The notes below the pieces were generated by a model, which was given only the letters and a program-made list of their open reading frames with translations, was not told the origin of the DNA and did no database searches. 64,000 bases of DNA from Catellatospora citrea (GTDB lineage Bacteria > Actinomycetota > Actinomycetes > Mycobacteriales > Micromonosporaceae): assembly GCF_003610235.1 (NCBI RefSeq), contig NZ_RAPR01000001.1, positions 3,596,001-3,660,000 on the forward strand. Reading direction: 5' to 3'. The position numbers and the translations under genes were made by a program. Position 1 is the first letter of the stretch; each line of letters starts with the position of its first letter. Below are positions 36,125-43,521 of the stretch, one piece after another.

Positions 36125-36622
36125 ATGCGCCGCGTCATCGCGACCCTGTCCCTCAGCCTTGCCGTTCTCGGCACCGCCGCCTGTGGGGACACGCCCACGA
36201 CCGAGGCGGGGCCGGGCACCTCGGCTGCTCCTTCTGCCTCGGCCCCCGCCGCTCCGGCCGGCACCGCCGACAAGAAGACCACCTGCGCGGCGTACGAGAA
36301 GGCCGAGCTCGCCGCCAAGACGGCCGTGGTGAACCTGTTCGGCGAAGCCGTCAAGTCCATGGACGACAAGGCCAAGCTGCAGCAGGTCGCCACCGATCTG
36401 AAGAAGACCATGACCGACTTCGGCGCCGCCCTCGGCACGGCTGCCGCCAACAGCGCCGACACCGAGGTCAAGGCCGCCCTTGAGGCGAACATCGCGGCCC
36501 TGACCACCGCCGCCGCGGCGATCGAGTCCGCAGCCGGTGACTTCGACAAGGCCAGCAGCGCCATGGACGCGCCCGAGTTCGAGGCGGCCACCAAGAAGAT
36601 CGAATCGCTCTGCGCGGCCTGA
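36125..36622 (+). CDS. Putative lipoprotein, paralogue 1
   Basis: The 165-residue product begins MRRVIATLSLSLAVLGTAACGD, a lipoprotein signal with Cys near residue 20 (TAAC, a loose lipobox). A Pro/Ala/Ser linker follows, then an Ala-rich helical domain with two conserved-looking Cys (TTCAAYEKAE and ESLCAA at the C-terminus) that could form a disulfide. The next gene encodes a similar protein, so this looks like a tandem duplication. Function unknown. Confidence 0.72.
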   Translation: MRRVIATLSLSLAVLGTAACGDTPTTEAGPGTSAAPSASAPAAPAGTADKKTTCAAYEKAELAAKTAVVNLFGEAVKSMDDKAKLQQVATDLKKTMTDFGAALGTAAANSADTEVKAALEANIAALTTAAAAIESAAGDFDKASSAMDAPEFEAATKKIESLCAA

Positions 36623-36761
36623 GCCCAGCGGGCGGGCTCCGGCATTCGTCACCGGGCGTCCCCGCTACCCGCAGACAGCTCCGAGGCGAGTAAAGCCGCC
36701 GCCGACGCGCGATGAGGTCGATCATCGCGCGTCGGCACGCCCCGACCGCAAGGACCGTCAG

Positions 36762-37262
36762 ATGCGTATCGCCACCTGTCTCACCCTGGCCGCGGCCATG
36801 TTCGGCCTCGCCGCCTGCGCGAACCAGAACCCGGCCGAGCCGAGCGCCACTGCGGCCCCGACCGCCGCCACGTCGGTGCCGGGAGGCATCGCCGCCGACT
36901 GTCCCCGCCTCAGCCGGGCTCTCGGCGAGCTGGAGGCGCAGGCCCCGGTGCTGTTGCCGCAGCTGGCCGCCACCAAGAAAGACCCGGGAAAGGCCGCGGA
37001 GGCCATCGCTGCCCTGGTCCATGAGCTGAAGGCTTTCCGGGACGCTTACGGTGCGGGCGCGGAGGCCATCGCCGACCCGGGGCTGAAGGCCGCGGTCCAG
37101 TCCGACCTCGCCGCGATCGACAGCACCCTCGCCGACATCGTGCAGGCAGGTGACGACGCCGCCCGGGTCGAGCTGGAACTGCAGTCCGCGGAGTTCCGCA
37201 ACGCCGGCAACCTCGTCCCGGTGCTGTGCGCGATGGTCGGCCCTTCGCCGTCCGCCGGATGA
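36762..37262 (+). CDS. Putative lipoprotein, paralogue 2
   Basis: The 166-residue product begins MRIATCLTLAAAMFGLAACAN with a good lipobox (LAAC). The layout matches the preceding gene: a Pro/Ala linker, a Cys after the linker (AADCPRLSRAL), an Ala-rich helical domain and a Cys near the end (VPVLCAMVG). The conserved Cys pair supports a shared fold. No function is known. Confidence 0.72.
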   Translation: MRIATCLTLAAAMFGLAACANQNPAEPSATAAPTAATSVPGGIAADCPRLSRALGELEAQAPVLLPQLAATKKDPGKAAEAIAALVHELKAFRDAYGAGAEAIADPGLKAAVQSDLAAIDSTLADIVQAGDDAARVELELQSAEFRNAGNLVPVLCAMVGPSPSAG

Positions 37263-37395
37263 TCGGCGATCGAGCACCACACCAAAGGCCCCGTAAGGGG
37301 CAAGCGACGCCCCTCGGCGAGAACGCGGTGGTGCAGGACGATGTGCTCCCGCCGGTGCACGGCAGGGTCGAACGGCAAGTGCGTAACCTCTGGCT

Positions 37396-37810
37396 ATGAA
37401 TCGACGGGGATGGAGCCTGGTCGTTGTCGCCGCCAGTGTGCTGGCCTTGGTTTCACTTGCCTCAAACGTGACGACCGTGAGCCAGCTCGAAGGCAAGGCG
37501 GACACCTTGCTGGCCGGACGGTTGACCCTGAGCCAACTGGTCAACGCGGGGACGGTCTGGGCGGGGCTGGCAGTGGTGTCCGGGTGGCTCGTCCGACGCC
37601 CCGCGCAGGCCGTTGCCGCCGGAGTCGTCGCCCTGCTCACCGCTTGCGTCGTGCACTACGGCGTGGGGACAGCCTTCGGCATGTTCGATCCGAACGTCTG
37701 GACGGCCAACGTGCACTGGCTCCTGGCGGCGATCGTCGTGGGCGGACCGCTCGGCCTGGTGGGCGCAATCGCTCGCCGGCGCGATCCGTGGGGGGTGGCG
37801 GCCCGCCTAG
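37396..37810 (+). pseudogene. Membrane protein gene, 5' part, split by IS
   Basis: The first 138 codons encode a multi-pass membrane protein (MNRRGWSLVVVAASVLALVSLASN, AGTVWAGLAVVSGWLV, VAAGVVALLTACVVHYGVG, HWLLAAIVVGGPLGLVGAI). The frame is interrupted inside ARL by an insertion sequence. Removing the IS and one CTAG copy restores an unbroken frame into the 3' part at 38745. A truncated 149-residue product could still be made by reading into the IS end. Confidence 0.8.
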
Positions 37811-38744
37811 GTTCTGTCTCGCGGATCATGAATCTGGTTCGTTAGACGTGTGTGGCCCGTGGAGACCTGAGCAACGCCGAGTGGGCTGTGCTGGAGCCGT
37901 TGCTTCCGGCGCAGCCCGCTCGCGGCGGACAGTGGCGTGACCACCGGCAAGTCGTCAACGCGATCTGCTGGATCAAACGCACTGGGTCGCCTTGGCGTGA
38001 CCTGCCCGAACGCTACGGGCCGTGGAAGACCGCCTACCAGCGGTTCCGGCGCTGGGCCGCCGACGGCACCTGGGCCATGCTCAAGAAGCAGGTCATCGCC
38101 CTGGCCGAGGCCGACGACGACATCGACTGGGACGCCCAGATCGACGCCACGATCGTGCGAGTGCACCAGCACGCCGCCGGCGCCCGTAAAAGGGGCTCGA
38201 CAGTGACGAATCGCGGGCACGCCAGGGCATCGGACGCTCCCGCGGCGGGCTGACCACGAAGGTCCACACCCTGTCCGACGGACGCGGCCGATCCCTGGCC
38301 ACCCGGATCACCCCCGGTCAGGCCGCCGACACCCGCCAGCTGGCGGCGCTGCTGGACCAGGTCGCGGTTCCGCGTCCGGGTGGCATCGGTCGGCCACGCA
38401 AGCGCCCGGACTCGTTGACCGGCGACAAGGCGTATTCGTCACGAGCCAACCGGGCGCTGCTGCGTTCACGGGACATCACCACGGTCATCCCGGAGCCCAA
38501 CGACCAGATCGCCAACCGGAAGCGGCGCGGGCGCGTCGGTGGTAGACCACCGAACTTCGACCGCGCCGCATACCGCAAACGCAACCAGGTAGAACGCGGG
38601 TTCAACAGGCGCAAGCACTGGCGCGGCCTGGCCACCCGGTTCGACAAGTTGGCCAGCCACTACCAGGCCACCCTCGATCTCGTCGAGGCCCTGGACTGGC
38701 TACGCGCCGTGCCTGACAGACATGATCCGCGAGACAGAACCTAG
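37807..38744 (+). mobile_element. IS5-family insertion sequence with CTAG duplication
   Basis: The element (37811-38740, 930 bp) has perfect terminal inverted repeats of about 20 bases starting GTTCTGTCTCGCGGATCAT. It is flanked by CTAG on both sides (37807-37810 and 38741-38744), a target preference known in the IS5 family. It carries a two-frame transposase. The exact repeats and intact host frame outside suggest recent insertion. Confidence 0.92.
37852..38740 (+). CDS. IS5-family transposase, programmed -1 frameshift
   Basis: Frame A (37852-38253, GTG start) gives 133 residues: LSNAEWAVLEPLLP, WRDLPERYGPWKTAYQRFRRW and the first catalytic Asp in QIDATIVRVHQHAAG. Frame B, one base back, carries the rest: GRSRGGLTTKVHTLSDGRG, the second Asp (LTGDKAYSS) and the Glu (NQVERGFNRRKHWR). 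The frames meet at the run TAAAAG (38187-38192), where slipping back one base gives RKKGLDSDE. Both halves are undamaged, so a programmed shift is more likely than mutation. Confidence 0.85.
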
Positions 38745-38947
38745 TCGTCCCTGTCGGAGCCGTGCTGGAGCCGTTCGTCGTCGGCCGGTTCACCACCCCC
38801 GCGATCCTGCCCTGGCCGAACCGGGTGGCCGACATCGTCACCGGACTGGCGCTGTTGACGGCCGGAGCGGTGGGCTGCTGTCTGGTCCTTGCCGCCGGCA
38901 GGCGGCGGCCGGCAGTACATGAGCGGCGGGCTACGGGGGTTTCCTGA
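38745..38947 (+). pseudogene. Membrane protein gene, 3' part after IS
   Basis: This part continues the frame of the gene beginning at 37396 (VVPVGAVLEPFVVGRFTTPAILPWPN, then a last helix LALLTAGAVGCCLVLAAG) and ends at TGA 38945-38947. With the 5' part it gives an ancestral protein of about 205 residues. Confidence 0.78.
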
Positions 38948-38952
38948 CGCTC

Positions 38953-38983
38953 AGCCCCTGACCAGGTTTCCTGTTCAGGGGCT
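38953..38983 (-). terminator. Terminator at the outermost att site
   Basis: Nine-base arms AGCCCCTGA and TCAGGGGCT lie 13 bases from the tRNA 3' end remnant. This is probably the original chromosomal tRNA-Tyr terminator. Confidence 0.6.
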
Positions 38984-38995
38984 CATTTGCGGCGG

Positions 38996-39035
38996 TGGCG
39001 GGTAGAGGATTCGAACCTCTGCAGCTTTCGCGACG
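38996..39035 (-). repeat. att copy 1, tRNA-Tyr 3' end remnant
   Basis: On the minus strand this is the 3' part of a tRNA: variable arm, T arm AGAGG-TTCGAAT-CCTCT and acceptor ACCCGCC with discriminator A. It matches copies 2 and 3 with one mismatch and is about nine bases shorter at the anticodon side. It marks the outer boundary of the integrated array. Confidence 0.85.
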
Positions 39036-39095
39036 ACCGCGCCGGGGCCCCAGGGGCCACGGGTCGGCACGCCGGCCACCGGCGCGTCGCTTGAA

Positions 39096-39338
39096 TCATC
39101 CGCAGGTGACGGCGCGCGCGATACCGAGAATCAGCCCCGCGAGCCCACACATTCCCATCCCTGCCCCGATGATCACGACGGCGGGCCGCCTTTCGTCGTC
39201 CGGGCCCATCAGTACCCAGAGCAGACTGAACATGATGACAGCGACACCGATGCAGATAACTCCCGTAGGAGAAGCGTCTTTAGGGGTGTCGCCGGCCCCC
39301 AGACAGTTGCCCGCCAGCACGGTCAAGTGATCAAGCAT
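39096..39338 (-). CDS. Small membrane protein in element 1 remnant
   Basis: From ATG 39338 the product is 80 residues (MLDHLTVLAGNCLGAGDTPKD) with two membrane helices (TGVICIGVAVIMFSLLWVLM and AVVIIGAGMGMCGLAGLILGIARA). The frame is open to 39473, but the extension is polar and unconvincing. It is the only likely gene between att copies 1 and 2, so it may be the last relic of an older element. Confidence 0.5.
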   Translation of the reverse strand: MLDHLTVLAGNCLGAGDTPKDASPTGVICIGVAVIMFSLLWVLMGPDDERRPAVVIIGAGMGMCGLAGLILGIARAVTCG

Positions 39339-39490
39339 TGGCCCATTAGACACACGGCCGTCAAGCCGAGCAGGGTGGACGTCGGGGGCTGCATGCCGCT
39401 TGGCCTCGGCCCGGGATTCTTCCGCCATGTTCCCGCAGGCCGCCCGTGGACGGCCGGACTCAACCGGACACACACCTGGCCGTCAAACGA

Positions 39491-39529
39491 AACGCGGCTC
39501 CGACCAATCTTGCTGGTCAGAGCCGCGTT
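39491..39529 (-). terminator. Terminator next to att copy 2
   Basis: Arms AACGCGGCTC-c-GACCA and TGGTC-a-GAGCCGCGTT pair with one mismatch around a 7-base loop. It lies 11 bases from att copy 2 and would end the tRNA transcript restored by element 1. Confidence 0.7.
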
Positions 39530-39540
39530 CTTGCTGCTGG

Positions 39541-39589
39541 TGGCGGGTAGAGGATTCGAACCTCTGTAGCTTTCGCGACGGATTTACAG
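39541..39589 (-). repeat. att copy 2, tRNA-Tyr 3' end
   Basis: The 49 bases are identical to copy 3. On the minus strand they start in the anticodon loop (CTGTAAA, anticodon GTA) and run to the discriminator A. The upstream sequence does not continue as a tRNA, so this is an attachment-site copy. It forms the left end of element 2. Confidence 0.92.
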
Positions 39590-39745
39590 ACGGCGAACCG
39601 TACCGGTACTGACCTGCGAATATGCCCCAAGCAGGTGAACTTTGCGCAACTTCACTGACCGTAGCTGCTCAGCCGAGCAACAAAAGCCATGCATAACCAA
39701 GTTGATTAAGCACCCTGCTTGTGCCCTGCTCTCGCGATGACAGAG

Positions 39746-39802
39746 CTTCAACCCTTGCTGAAACACAAGGAGTGCTGCTCTGTGTTTCAGCAAGGGTTGA
39801 AG
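39746..39802. repeat. 22-bp perfect inverted repeat near the element 2 left end
   Basis: The arms (39746-39767 and 39781-39802, beginning CTTCAACCCTTGCTGAAACA) are perfect complements with a 13-base loop. No U-tract follows on either strand. It lies in an open 500-base region between att copy 2 and the toxin-antitoxin genes that has no convincing gene. Confidence 0.8.
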
Positions 39803-39920
39803 GCCGTAGAACCTCGCGCCCGCACCGGCCGCGAAGCGTCCGAAGGAATATGGCTCGCGACGCGAGTCGTCCTAAGCTCTTCTCCCCCGCACTGGCACGG
39901 CGCGGCCCAGACCCGCCGGA

Positions 39921-40029
39921 GGCGGTGACACGGTGACAGTCGGCCCGCCGCACGTCTATCGCAGCAGTTCAGGAGCCCCGCAGACCTGTCACCGCTGGGC
40001 GGTGACAGGCGGTGACAACGGTGACAGCG
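39921..40029 (+). repeat. Element 2 repeat module A (GGTGACA type)
   Basis: Two GGTGACA units (39924, 39932) are followed by a spacer and a palindrome CCTGTCACCGC-tgg-GCGGTGACAGG (39985-40009), then two more units to 40027. It has the same layout as modules B and C. Confidence 0.75.
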
Positions 40030-40045
40030 CTATAGGCACGCAATG

Positions 40046-40066
40046 GCGTGCATGTTCTATGCACGC
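40046..40066 (+). promoter_or_regulatory. Operator-like palindrome before the element 2 toxin-antitoxin genes
   Basis: GCGTGCAT-gttct-ATGCACGC is a perfect palindrome with 8-base arms, ending 27 bases before the antitoxin ATG. Autoregulation by the antitoxin is the likely use. Confidence 0.65.
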
Positions 40067-40093
40067 AGATGATGCCCGCGCTACAGTGCATCT

Positions 40094-40327
40094 ATGGCAA
40101 CCGAACGGATCAACCTCACCATGGAGGCCGACGCGCTGACCGCAGCACGCCGCGCCGCCGCGAGCGACGGTGTCTCACTGTCTGCCTGGCTGAGCCGCGC
40201 CGCGTGGAATCAGGCCATCGAGCACGCAGCCCGGATCAGCGCCGAGCAGGATCGTCACCTGGCCGACGAGTTCGCCGACTACGACGCTGAGCGCGAAGAG
40301 CTGATGTTCCGCCGGGAGGCTGCGTGA
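40094..40327 (+). CDS. Antitoxin of a PemK/MazF-type system
   Basis: The 77-residue product begins MATERINLTMEADALTAARRAAASDGVSLSAWLSRAAWNQ, a ribbon-helix-helix-like start (one strand, then two helices) followed by an acidic, Arg-rich C-terminus suited to neutralise a toxin. Its stop overlaps the toxin start as GTGA. A perfect palindrome upstream should be its operator. It lies between repeat modules A and B in element 2. Confidence 0.8.
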   Translation: MATERINLTMEADALTAARRAAASDGVSLSAWLSRAAWNQAIEHAARISAEQDRHLADEFADYDAEREELMFRREAA

Positions 40328-40626
40328 AGCGGGGCGAAGTGTGGCTGCGCGAACGTGCCGGCAGTAAGAACCTGGTGGTGCTTGTTGGCCACGACAAGCT
40401 CACCGAGACCCGCCCGACGACGCTGGTTGTGCCGCTGTCCGACGTGCGGGCATCAACGCTGATCGAGCCTGACGTACGGCTTGACGACGGTTCGTCCATC
40501 GGTGTGGCCATGACCCCGCGCGTCGGTGAGATCTCCAAGGACTACCTGACCGAACGGCGCGGCGCGCTGCACGCAGACTCGCTGGAAGCGCTGGAAACCG
40601 CCCTACGAGCGGTGCTCGACCTGTAA
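40324..40626 (+). CDS. PemK/MazF-like toxin
   Basis: The 100-residue protein starts at GTG 40324 with MKRGEVWLRERAGSKNLVVLVGHDKL, the MazF/PemK beginning (KRGEVW). Later segments TTLVVPLSDVRAS and DDGSSIGVAMTPRVGEISKDYL fit the fold, and the C-terminal helix SLEALETALRAVLDL is typical. Family members are mRNA interferases. The conserved RP after the first strand is not evident, so activity is uncertain. It stabilises the element if active. Confidence 0.78.
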   Translation: MKRGEVWLRERAGSKNLVVLVGHDKLTETRPTTLVVPLSDVRASTLIEPDVRLDDGSSIGVAMTPRVGEISKDYLTERRGALHADSLEALETALRAVLDL

Positions 40627-40989
40627 ATACCGCCACCTCGCGTCCGGCCGCAACGAGCCGGGCGTGAGCGTTGGTGTGCCGACCCTACGCACGCCGGGGG
40701 CGGTGACAGCAGTGACACGGTGACAATCGCCCGGCCGCCGCAGCGTGACAGCAGTTCAGCAGCCCAAACTGCTGTCACCGCTCTGCGTTGACAACGGTGA
40801 TCAATAACGTGGTAGTGCAACCTTGCCCACCCACGGTGACCGCGGTGAACGCTTGGCTTCGGCAGACACCCGAGTCCTTGCCCAAACCTCACCGGCCAAG
40901 GTAGGTATTCGCATCAGCCGGGTGACAGATCTCTGACTCTGGCGGCTTTGAGGTGGTAGACGGCAGCTCGGCGTTGTCAACATATCCAG
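40627..40989. other. Non-coding stretch holding module B
   Basis: This 363-base gap holds repeat module B. Beyond 40,802 composition turns more AT-rich toward the next gene. No gene was seen. Confidence 0.4.
40698..40802 (+). repeat. Element 2 repeat module B (GGTGACA type)
   Basis: Three units (GGTGACA 40702, AGTGACA 40711, GGTGACA 40719) precede a hairpin with perfect 12-base arms GTGACAGCAGTT and AACTGCTGTCAC (40745-40778). It follows the toxin gene and matches module C in reverse orientation. Confidence 0.78.
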
Positions 40990-42198
40990 ATGTCACCCGA
41001 GATGCTTGCGGCAACACTGGTCTATACCTTTGCCGCCGTCGGCATTGTACTCGTAGCCTCGGCGTCGGTTTTACTAGCACGCACCAATGCATTTCTTTTT
41101 GCTGAGCTCCCGCTAAAGTTGCGCCTTACCCTAAGTCGTTCTCATTTCGGACGCGTGCCGAAGCCGTTGAAGCGAAAGTTGTTGGCGGAACCGCTCTTCA
41201 TCTTTAGCCTCGCGGTTCTACTTGGCTCGCTAACCATTGCCTTTTTGGCAGATCTGGTCTTTAAGGCAAGATGGTACGCAATACTTGCTTGCGTTGTCCT
41301 CTATATCCTTTCAATGACTGCGGCCATACGTCTTGCATGGGTCAACAACATTCGGTACTTCCGCCGATGGGACGACCTTAGGGTGAGGTGGACTGGACGC
41401 CATCATGCGCATATGCGCCAGTCCATTAGCCATCACCTCGCCAACAGCTTTTTTCTTGACGTATACACATTTCTTGTTATGCAGCTATCACCGGCCGCCA
41501 TCTGTGCGGTGCTCTTCGCTCAACATGGCGATAAACTCGACTCCGACCAGCAGCCACAATTTGACGTTCCCCTGAGCTTCATCATCAGCGGCTGCCTTGC
41601 GTTCGTTATGACTGGAACGGCACTTAGATGGATTAGGCGGAGAGTTCCCGCATATTCGGCCTTGCAAGCGCTAGACCGAGCGCGTGTCTCTGTAGCAAAT
41701 TGGGACTCCCCCACCAGGGATACAGCGCGGACCATCGTGCGGGCCGGCCTTGAGGTCAATCGGTATGCAGAGAGCATCGAGAGGGATTTGCCATATCCTC
41801 TGACCAGTGGTCGGGCAGCGCTCCTCAGGGCCTCAGCCGCCAACATTCAAGAATTCATAGGCCATCGAGACTCCCTGACGTCCGATCGCCCACGACGACT
41901 GATAAACGCCGTGTGCTACGCCGCTATAATCATCCTGGACTACCCGCCCAAGGAATTCTACGAAACGGCCGCCGCCGATTTGAATGCCTTCAACGATGAA
42001 GGGAACGCCGCATACCAACGCGACCGCACGCCGATTGGTCGAGTTCGCGGTTTCTTATCGAATTCTTTCAATAACTTCGAGACCTCGGTTGCTTCCCTGC
42101 TGAAGCTTGCCCAGGTCGCCGCCATGGGTCTGTTGATATGGCTATGGTGGCGCGGAGATCTAGACCTCGTTGAGCTGGCGAAGCAACTATTCCAGTAA
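40990..42198 (+). CDS. Low-GC multi-pass membrane protein
   Basis: The 402-residue product has about six membrane helices: residues 8-31, 68-90, 95-114, 150-175, 197-218 and a last one near 378-394 (AAMGLLIWLWWRGDLDL). The soluble part between (about 220-375) is helical and charged. Codon use is clearly more AT-rich at third positions (many TTT, CTT, ATA, TTA) than any neighbour, so it was acquired from a lower-GC source. No family was recognised. It occupies the place where transfer genes would be in an intact element. Confidence 0.7.
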   Translation: MSPEMLAATLVYTFAAVGIVLVASASVLLARTNAFLFAELPLKLRLTLSRSHFGRVPKPLKRKLLAEPLFIFSLAVLLGSLTIAFLADLVFKARWYAILACVVLYILSMTAAIRLAWVNNIRYFRRWDDLRVRWTGRHHAHMRQSISHHLANSFFLDVYTFLVMQLSPAAICAVLFAQHGDKLDSDQQPQFDVPLSFIISGCLAFVMTGTALRWIRRRVPAYSALQALDRARVSVANWDSPTRDTARTIVRAGLEVNRYAESIERDLPYPLTSGRAALLRASAANIQEFIGHRDSLTSDRPRRLINAVCYAAIIILDYPPKEFYETAAADLNAFNDEGNAAYQRDRTPIGRVRGFLSNSFNNFETSVASLLKLAQVAAMGLLIWLWWRGDLDLVELAKQLFQ

Positions 42199-42200
42199 CT

Positions 42201-42344
42201 TGCTTCGACACCCTCGCCGGCCGCTACTCCAGCACGCCCAACCTGGACCCCTACCTAAAGGGCTACAGCGGCGGCCACGGACATTACGAACTTCACCCCA
42301 CGCGGTTGCGTTGGATCACACCATGCGGGGAGAGGGTTAAGTAG
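42201..42344 (+). pseudogene. 3' fragment of an unidentified gene
   Basis: Right after the low-GC gene, GC-rich codons return in an open frame reading FDTLAGRYSSTPNLDPYLKG then YSGGHGHYELHPTRLRWITP, ending at TAG 42342. There is no start codon, so this is the tail of a lost gene. Its high GC contrasts with the gene before it and marks a junction. Confidence 0.5.
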
Positions 42345-42376
42345 GCTCGGCTGCGCCGAAAGCTGCGCAGCCGAGC
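42345..42376. terminator. Bidirectional terminator
   Basis: Arms GCTCGGCTGCGC and GCGCAGCCGAGC pair over 12 bases with an 8-base loop between convergent genes. Confidence 0.7.
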
Positions 42377-42402
42377 ACCGCCCGATGTCTCGGGCCCACG
42401 CT

Positions 42403-42846
42403 TTAGAACTGCGGGTCTAGTTTGGTGCCCCATGTGACTTGCTCGATTGAGTGATTGGAAACATCACCCAAGTACCAGTTCACGCTCGTCACTGCAGGGT
42501 GCTCTCGGTCGCCGTGCCAAGTCAGCGCTGATTGCATCCAACGGTCACCAAGCCTAGGCCCCGTCATAAGGGTGCAGTCCTCCCATGTGTAATCACCTGC
42601 TGCGAGCAGGATCGTACGCATGATTCCCGTCTTGGTCGCCTTGGGGCCAGAGAAGTAGTACTCCCACTCATACGACCCGGCCGCCAACTTGATGACCCGA
42701 CTGTGGCAGAACCCCGGGTCAGGATACGGGAAGCTGTTGGTTGAAAAGTTACTCGCAGTTGCAGCCGCTGCGGCCACTCCGGGCGTCGTCCCTAGCGCTA
42801 CTAGGACCAGAGCCGAAGCCAGCGCAGCCTTAATCAGGCCCTTCAA
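42403..42846 (-). CDS. Secreted protein with internal repeat
   Basis: The 147-residue protein has a signal peptide (MKGLIKAALASALVLVALGTT, cleavage near VAAAAATA). The mature part has two similar beta segments (IKLAAGSYEWEYYFSGP and ILLAAGDYTWEDCTLMTGP) and two Cys. No known domain was recognised. Codon use is moderately AT-rich, like other accessory cargo. Confidence 0.68.
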   Translation of the reverse strand: MKGLIKAALASALVLVALGTTPGVAAAAATASNFSTNSFPYPDPGFCHSRVIKLAAGSYEWEYYFSGPKATKTGIMRTILLAAGDYTWEDCTLMTGPRLGDRWMQSALTWHGDREHPAVTSVNWYLGDVSNHSIEQVTWGTKLDPQF

Positions 42847-43367
42847 TTAAGCCTCCGAATTAGCTCAATCCTCCGTGTTGAGGGCACACGAACGGTATCC
42901 AGCACATCGATGCGTCGCAACGATGCAATTCGGACATGTATTGGATTGCGAATTTCGTTCCCCTCGGAACCCTCTAAACCATTCGAAGATCGAGACATCT
43001 GAGGGCTACGGCACCGACAGCTTCAGCCGGAGCTCCTGCCACTGACACAGCCTGCCCGCACTAACCGGCGCGACTGCCCGGGCTCCCCGTCGACGACACC
43101 CCGTGCTGTCGACACTTCCTGTCACCGCTGTCACCGGCAGGCGGTGACAGCATTTCCGGCCATCTGACCAGCACGAACACCGCTCGGCTGGGGCGATTGT
43201 CACCGTGTCACCGCTGTCACCGCCCGGCCGGCCACCGACGACACAGGACACCGACCGTGCCAGAGGCCGCGCCGCACCCATTAAGGAACACCTACTTATC
43301 GCAGATCTTGGCCCAGAAAGGCTCTCAACCCGCTTAACGCGGCCACAACCCCTGGGGAGAGACGGAT
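42847..43367. other. Non-coding region before the excisionase fragment
   Basis: This 521-base stretch contains the promoter of the secreted-protein gene and repeat module C. An opposite-strand frame of 156 codons (43006-43476) has no coding character and is rejected. Confidence 0.4.
43116..43231 (-). repeat. Element 2 repeat module C, inverted relative to B
   Basis: Read on the minus strand it has three units (complement of TGTCACC at 43198, 43206, 43215) followed by a spacer and the palindrome GCTGTCACCG-gcagg-CGGTGACAGC (43127-43151). It aligns with module B over about 105 bases, including the phrase GTGACACGGTGACAATCGCC. Confidence 0.78.
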
Positions 43368-43520
43368 ATGACGCGCACGGCCGTACGCGACGCGCTGATG
43401 GAACTTGAGGAAGTCCTAGAAGAGCTGGGAGTGGCCAAGTCGACCTTCTACCACTGGAAGGCGACCGGCCGAGCACCCAGAACGATCAAGTACCCGAACG
43501 GGAGTCTGCGGGTCCGCCGC
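43368..43520 (+). pseudogene. Excisionase-like HTH fragment
   Basis: The start at ATG 43368 reads MELEEVLEELGVAKSTFYHW and KATGRAPRTIKYPNGSLRVRR, a MerR/Xis-type DNA-binding domain closely similar to the gene at the window end. After VRR the frame leaves the family sequence, and an integrase-like sequence begins in another frame two bases on. The 3' end of the gene is therefore deleted. A fusion product of up to 191 residues could be read but looks meaningless. Confidence 0.7.
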
Positions 43521-43521
43521 A

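Noticed and set aside
43006..43476. 156-codon minus-strand frame over module C and the xis fragment
   Set aside because: It crosses a repeat region and an opposite-strand gene and has no recognisable features.
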